Assembly: GCA_026419705.1 (NCBI GenBank) | Contig: JANZYY010000023.1 | Span: 1-10,322 of the forward strand | Direction: 5' to 3' | Length of the DNA: 10,322 nucleotides | Source of the DNA: Fischerella sp. | GTDB taxonomy: Bacteria > Cyanobacteriota > Cyanobacteriia > Cyanobacteriales > Nostocaceae | Shown: positions 6,570 to 10,322 of the stretch, piece after piece | Numbering within the stretch: position 1 is the first letter of the stretch | Layout: the number at the start of each line of letters is the position of its first letter | Translations under genes and position numbers: made by a program | Notes under the pieces: model-generated | What the model was told of the DNA's origin: nothing | The model's database searches: none | The model's input: only the letters and a program-made list of their open reading frames with translations

Positions 6570-8057
6570 TTACTTGGCTACGGCTTGAAGATTTTGAGCA
6601 GCTTTGTTGAGTTCGTAGGTAACTTCTCTAACCTGGATGATACTAGCGGCTGTTTCTTTTGCCCCTAAATTGATTGCATTCATGGCTGAGACGACTTGCT
6701 GGACGGCTACAGCCTGGTGTTTGGCACTCTGGGCAATTTGTTGGCTATTAAGGAACACGCTGTTGAGAGCTGCAGCGATGCTAGTAAACACATCACCGGT
6801 TTCTGAAACCAACCTGATTCCCTGCGTAGCTTTTTTTGTACCTTCATCGGTTACCATGACGGTGGAGTTAATTGCAGCTTGCACTTCGTTCACCAAGCTG
6901 TTAATTCGGTCAGCAGACTTCCGACTTTGATCGGCGAGCTTGCGAATTTCGCTAGCTACCACTGCAAAGCCTTTACCCTGTTCTCCCGCCCGCGCCGCTT
7001 CTACGCCGGCGTTGAGAGCTAGCATGTTTGTTTGGTTCGCCAAATCTGCTACCAAGTCAGAAACTATGGAAATTTGAGCGGTCTGTTCGCTGAGGCGGAC
7101 AATCTGGTTGGCGATCGCTGTCACTTGCTCTTTCAAATCCGAGATACCTTCAATTGTCATACCCACTGTCTTAGTTCCTCCCTCAGCGAGAACTAAAGCT
7201 TGCTTGGCTTCCCCAGCAGAGGTTTCAGCTTGTCCAGCAGATTGCAGTGCCGAAACCCCCAGCTCTTCAATAGTTGTGGTAGTTTCATTTACTGAGGCAG
7301 ACTGCTGCAAGATGATGCGTTCTTGCTCCGAAATAGTTTCAGTAATATTTGCAGAAGCAGAAGCAACTGCTTGGGCTGCATCAGTGATAGGCTGGACAAT
7401 GAAGTTAAGAATATAAGCAGCAACGTAATAAGAGATATAAATTCCGATTCCTAAACAAACAAGCCATCCACTCCAAGTAATTACGGATGACAATTGCTGA
7501 AGTTGATCTGATGCTTGTTTTCTTTGCTCTAGCAGTTCCTGCTGTTCTGTACTCATTTGGGCAAGCTGAGTTCTAATTTCATCCATCATCTGCTTGCCTT
7601 TATTAGCAAGTATCAAGTTAACCACTTCTTGATATTTACCAGCTTTTTTAATCGCAATAGTTTGTTCTAATTCTGCAAATTTTTTCTGAGCTATTTCTAC
7701 TATTTTTTGAGTTCGAGCGAGCTGAGTTTGATTATTGCTGACTAACTGCTTCAACTCTTGGCTATGCTCTTGAAAATTTTTGCGTCCACTAGTATATGGT
7801 TCCAGGTAATTTTCTTTACCTGTCACTAAAAAACCTCGTTGCCCATTTTCGGCATCAACTAAATCTTTTTCTAATTGTTTTAGTTTTGACTGTATTTCAA
7901 ATGTATGATTTATCCATCGCTGATTTTCCGTCAATTTCACCTTAGCAAATTCAGAAAACGCTGTAGCAATTCCTGCTAAAACAATCATGATTCCGAAACC
8001 AATAGGTACAACTTGATTAACTTTTAGAGGTGATTTGCTTGGAATTTGATTGAGCAT
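6570..8057 (-). CDS. Methyl-accepting chemotaxis protein with CHASE3 sensor domain
   Basis: Transmembrane receptor of 495 residues that controls the neighbouring CheA. A short cytosolic N-terminus leads into TM1 (about 16-34). The periplasmic region (about 36-190) is all-helical and carries the CHASE3 signature DAENGQRGFLVTG (68-80) followed by YLEPY. TM2 is at about 194-217. The signalling domain fills 240-495, with the kinase-contacting tip at 339-368 (LANQTNMLALNAGVEAARAG). Glu/Gln-rich helices at about 257-277 and 443-460 resemble methylation regions, which agrees with the CheB gene nearby. After TM2 only a short Ala/Ser-rich stretch (222-240) precedes the signalling helices, and I see no full HAMP domain. 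No GAF bilin domain of the PixJ type is present, so light sensing is not suggested. The ATG at 8057 has AAGGA eight bases upstream. Confidence 0.94.
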   Translation of the reverse strand: MLNQIPSKSPLKVNQVVPIGFGIMIVLAGIATAFSEFAKVKLTENQRWINHTFEIQSKLKQLEKDLVDAENGQRGFLVTGKENYLEPYTSGRKNFQEHSQELKQLVSNNQTQLARTQKIVEIAQKKFAELEQTIAIKKAGKYQEVVNLILANKGKQMMDEIRTQLAQMSTEQQELLEQRKQASDQLQQLSSVITWSGWLVCLGIGIYISYYVAAYILNFIVQPITDAAQAVASASANITETISEQERIILQQSASVNETTTTIEELGVSALQSAGQAETSAGEAKQALVLAEGGTKTVGMTIEGISDLKEQVTAIANQIVRLSEQTAQISIVSDLVADLANQTNMLALNAGVEAARAGEQGKGFAVVASEIRKLADQSRKSADRINSLVNEVQAAINSTVMVTDEGTKKATQGIRLVSETGDVFTSIAAALNSVFLNSQQIAQSAKHQAVAVQQVVSAMNAINLGAKETAASIIQVREVTYELNKAAQNLQAVAK

Positions 8058-8065
8058 ATTTTTAT

Positions 8066-8071
8066 TCCTTT
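8066..8071 (-). promoter_or_regulatory. Ribosome binding site of the receptor gene
   Basis: AAAGGA on the minus strand, eight bases before the ATG at 8057. It fixes the receptor start and is the clearest unstructured Shine-Dalgarno in the cluster. It lies in the 91-base gap after the CheW gene, so the receptor is initiated independently rather than by overlap. Confidence 0.7.
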
Positions 8072-8148
8072 CAAATGACTAGAACGTAATTTAATACTCA
8101 TCGATAAAGCTATGAATCAGCGATACTGAAACTTTCATAATTATGTGT

Positions 8149-9186
8149 TTAAACTTCTTCGTTCACGGCTAAATCTCCATTGATAAAAATCTGACGTAAG
8201 TCTACAATACTTAGCGTTTTTTCTTGAAAAGGAGCAGTTCCCAAAAGATACTGTTTATTGCCAGTAGGTAAGGGAATGATTTCAGCAGAATTGATATAGA
8301 CTACCTCAAACACTTGATCGACGGGTAATCCAGCAACAATATCATCAACTTGAACTACCACAGCCTTAGAACCAACTTTTACGGGGGTGACAGGTAGATT
8401 TAGAATATTCCGAATATCAACTAAAGTGACAATTTCTCCACGTAAATTCATGTTGCCAATAATATGTTTTGGGCAACAGGGAATTGGTGTCAAATTGCGA
8501 ATATCAGTGAACTCTTGTATCAGTTCTAATTCCAATCCAAAATATTCTTTACCAAAGCCGATTACTGCTAAAGGAATCACATTTTTTGTAAATTTTAAGT
8601 CTGGAACCGATTGTCGGAGATGTTCAGCTCGCTGTTTGAAAATAGCTCTTTCTTCTGAAGTGGCATTGGGACAATATAAATCGTAGAAGAAGCTGGTAAA
8701 AGCCGTGATTCGCTCTAATTGGCTTTCTGCGTCCCAAATCAAAGTGACTAAAGCTTCTGGTTGGCGAATTAATTTCTCAAATTTGAGCAATAAAATTGTG
8801 TCTGATTTTACCTTAGCAATGCCGGCAATGAATGCGGTGTTAACGTGATTGATGAGTCCCAAAAAAGTCTCATTTTCAATGACTTTGGCATCAAGTTCTA
8901 GCACTTGATTGACTTCGTGAACCAGTAAGCCGATTTGCAGGTCTTTCCATAGTACAACGATGACATAATCACTCAATTGGCAATCTTTTAATGGATAATC
9001 TAGAAGTACACCTATATGTACGACTGGCACAATTTGTTCCCGTAAGAGTAGAATTCCGATAATATCGTTAGGAGCTTCAGTAATGGGAATTAATTCTGGA
9101 AGAGGGAACATTTCTTGAATCAAATCTGCCTCGATTCCATATAACAAATTATGTATGCGAAATGTTAGATATTCTTTATTTTTCAT
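8149..9186 (-). CDS. cheW: Tandem CheW-domain chemotaxis coupling protein
   Basis: Cytosolic adaptor linking receptor and CheA. At 345 residues it is about twice a normal CheW and contains two CheW domains: residues 5-140 (EYLTFRIHNLLYGIEADLIQ as its first strands, IIGILLLREQIVPVV at 42-56) and residues 203-335 (VIGFGKEYFGLELELIQEF; IIGNMNLRGEIVTLVDI at 242-258). Between them lies a helical linker (about 150-200) with the striking stretch FFYDLYCPNATSEERAIF. The second domain keeps the canonical NLRG turn; in the first the Gly is Glu, so the two domains may not be equal. The ATG at 9186 is fixed by an in-frame stop 18 bases upstream, although no good Shine-Dalgarno is seen. It could alternatively be called a CheV-like fragment, but there is no receiver domain. 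Confidence 0.92.
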   Translation of the reverse strand: MKNKEYLTFRIHNLLYGIEADLIQEMFPLPELIPITEAPNDIIGILLLREQIVPVVHIGVLLDYPLKDCQLSDYVIVVLWKDLQIGLLVHEVNQVLELDAKVIENETFLGLINHVNTAFIAGIAKVKSDTILLLKFEKLIRQPEALVTLIWDAESQLERITAFTSFFYDLYCPNATSEERAIFKQRAEHLRQSVPDLKFTKNVIPLAVIGFGKEYFGLELELIQEFTDIRNLTPIPCCPKHIIGNMNLRGEIVTLVDIRNILNLPVTPVKVGSKAVVVQVDDIVAGLPVDQVFEVVYINSAEIIPLPTGNKQYLLGTAPFQEKTLSIVDLRQIFINGDLAVNEEV

Positions 9187-9345
9187 GGTTTTATTTTTAG
9201 ATAGCTAGGAGCTAGTCATGAGCAATTGAATGAATTGCGACGATTCAGTTTATCTTGCCGATTTTGACAGTTTTTAAGAAAGATATACCGGTAAAGCAAC
9301 AAATAATATTAATGCGATATCTGAAAATTTTAGTGGATTCCTGCT

Positions 9346-10322
9346 TTATTCTGAATTTTGATCGGCAATAACTACATTTCGAGGAGTTGCTTCCGAAGAT
9401 TTGGATTCTTTGTGAATGTATTTCTCTACGATTTCTAATAATTCTTGAGGTTCAAATGGTTTGGTTAAATAATGAGTAGAACCAGCGATTTGACCTCGGA
9501 GTTTATCAGAGAATTTATCTCGTGCCGTGACCATAATAATAGGTAACTGCTTAAATTTAGGGATGCTGCGTACCGTGCGGCAAAATTCTAATCCATCAAT
9601 ATCAGGCATGGTGACATCCAAAAGCAGCAGTGCAATGGGATTGGTATTCATGAGTCTGAGAGCATCTATAGCATTACTTGCAAAGAGTACCTGATAGCGA
9701 TCGCTCAACGCTCGCTTAATCAATATCTGTACTACAGGACTGTCATCAACACTCAGAATCATTGAATGTTGCTTTTCAACAGCAGAAATTATTTGAGTTC
9801 TTTGAGGTTGGGATAGTTTTTCCCCAAAAGTAACCCAGCCCGGTCTTACCCATGTCATATACAAACGAGCTACTTCCAAAGGGTCCTGGTCTAATTGTTC
9901 GGCAATTTCAATGAGCGATCGCTCCCCGTCGATCAGCTTATGCAGATGTTGGACTTTGCTGTTTGTAACTGCTTGTCTACCAATTGCTGAAAGCTGAGGA
10001 ACAGCTTCCATCGAAGGAACAGCAGGAGCAAGTGTAGCCCATTGTTGACGCCGATGAGCTACGTCTAGAATTAATCTATACCAGTCCAGACCGTGACCTT
10101 CTTTACCGTAACTTAGGTCACACTCGACAGCGGAGTCTAACTCTAACCTTCCAGGATAAGGCAATGTTTGCTCTAACACTTGCACAACTTGAGTATGGAC
10201 AACGCTTTCAATTTCTTCCCATTTAAAAACTCGTATCCGAACGATTTGTTCTAAAAGCTCTCGAAAGGATGATTGATTTTGTAACTTTTGCATGGCATAT
10301 TTAATGGCGGTATCAGCCCAGC
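9346..10322 (-). CDS. PatA/PixG-family response regulator, 5' end outside window
   Basis: Output regulator at the head of the che cluster. The frame is open through the right edge (sense codons continue upstream of the ATG at 10293), so the visible 325 or so residues lack the true N-terminus, which in the family holds the beginning of the PATAN domain. Numbering from that ATG, residues 1-90 are PATAN-like; 112-156 match the conserved PatA/PixG helical segment (HKLIDGERSLIEIAEQLDQD, then EVARLY and GWVTF); residues 178-294 are a CheY-type receiver with Asp183-Asp184, phospho-acceptor Asp226 (LLDVTMPDIDG) and Lys278 (YLTKPF). A 20-residue polar tail follows. Relatives act in heterocyst patterning (PatA) and pilus-based motility or phototaxis (PixG, HmpA). 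The position just upstream of CheW, receptor and CheA argues for motility. Confidence 0.9.
   Translation of the reverse strand, partial: WADTAIKYAMQKLQNQSSFRELLEQIVRIRVFKWEEIESVVHTQVVQVLEQTLPYPGRLELDSAVECDLSYGKEGHGLDWYRLILDVAHRRQQWATLAPAVPSMEAVPQLSAIGRQAVTNSKVQHLHKLIDGERSLIEIAEQLDQDPLEVARLYMTWVRPGWVTFGEKLSQPQRTQIISAVEKQHSMILSVDDSPVVQILIKRALSDRYQVLFASNAIDALRLMNTNPIALLLLDVTMPDIDGLEFCRTVRSIPKFKQLPIIMVTARDKFSDKLRGQIAGSTHYLTKPFEPQELLEIVEKYIHKESKSSEATPRNVVIADQNSE

Larger units (their letters stand above)
157..9922. repeat. HIP1 octamers (GCGATCGC), ten scattered copies
   Basis: Perfect copies begin at 157, 398, 1139, 1614, 2336, 3245, 6519, 7111, 9697 and 9915, all inside coding regions. This highly iterated palindrome is a marker of many cyanobacterial genomes. 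In random sequence of this length fewer than one copy would be expected. None is found between 3253 and 6518 or between 7119 and 9696. Confidence 0.9.

Noticed and set aside
9202..9214. TAGCT-AGG-AGCTA inverted repeat upstream of the CheW gene as an operator
   Set aside because: Five-base arms and a three-base centre are easily reached by chance, and no second copy was found in the window.

Overview
The window looks like chromosomal DNA from a filamentous cyanobacterium of the Nostocales type. Two things point there: ten perfect copies of the HIP1 octamer GCGATCGC, and a PatA/PixG-type response regulator heading a chemotaxis-like gene cluster, a combination typical of cyanobacterial motility loci. 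I see no transposase, tRNA, rRNA, CRISPR array or phage gene.

Left part, plus strand (1-2572): the C-terminal part of a membrane-bound HD phosphohydrolase of the 7TM-HD (PgpH) type, whose reading frame is open to the window's left edge; then a plant-type [2Fe-2S] ferredoxin paralogue with a C-terminal extension; then an ExoD-family membrane protein, whose ATG at 1946 is preferred over an upstream TTG. Centre (2573-3168): a mostly non-coding stretch. It holds a bidirectional terminator-like hairpin and a 34-codon minus-strand ORF for a single-span membrane peptide. That ORF's Shine-Dalgarno sequence lies inside an 8-bp stem.

Right part, minus strand, read from the right edge leftwards (10322-3169): a PatA-like regulator (5' end outside the window), a protein with two CheW domains, a CHASE3-type methyl-accepting chemotaxis protein, a hybrid CheA kinase with a C-terminal receiver, and a CheB methylesterase. 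Together they form a near-complete signalling chain. The receptor senses outside the membrane, the CheW protein couples it to CheA, CheA phosphorylates its own receiver, CheB and the PatA-like output regulator, and CheB adapts the receptor. cheA and cheB abut as TAAATG, and a perfect hairpin at that junction shows the cheB Shine-Dalgarno core in its loop. No cheR and no stand-alone CheY is visible.

The best candidates for something undescribed are the small membrane peptide with its structured leader, the cheA/cheB junction hairpin, and the unusual composition of this che cluster (CheB present, tandem CheW, receptor without an evident HAMP domain). None of these proves a new system, and the core protein families are well known.
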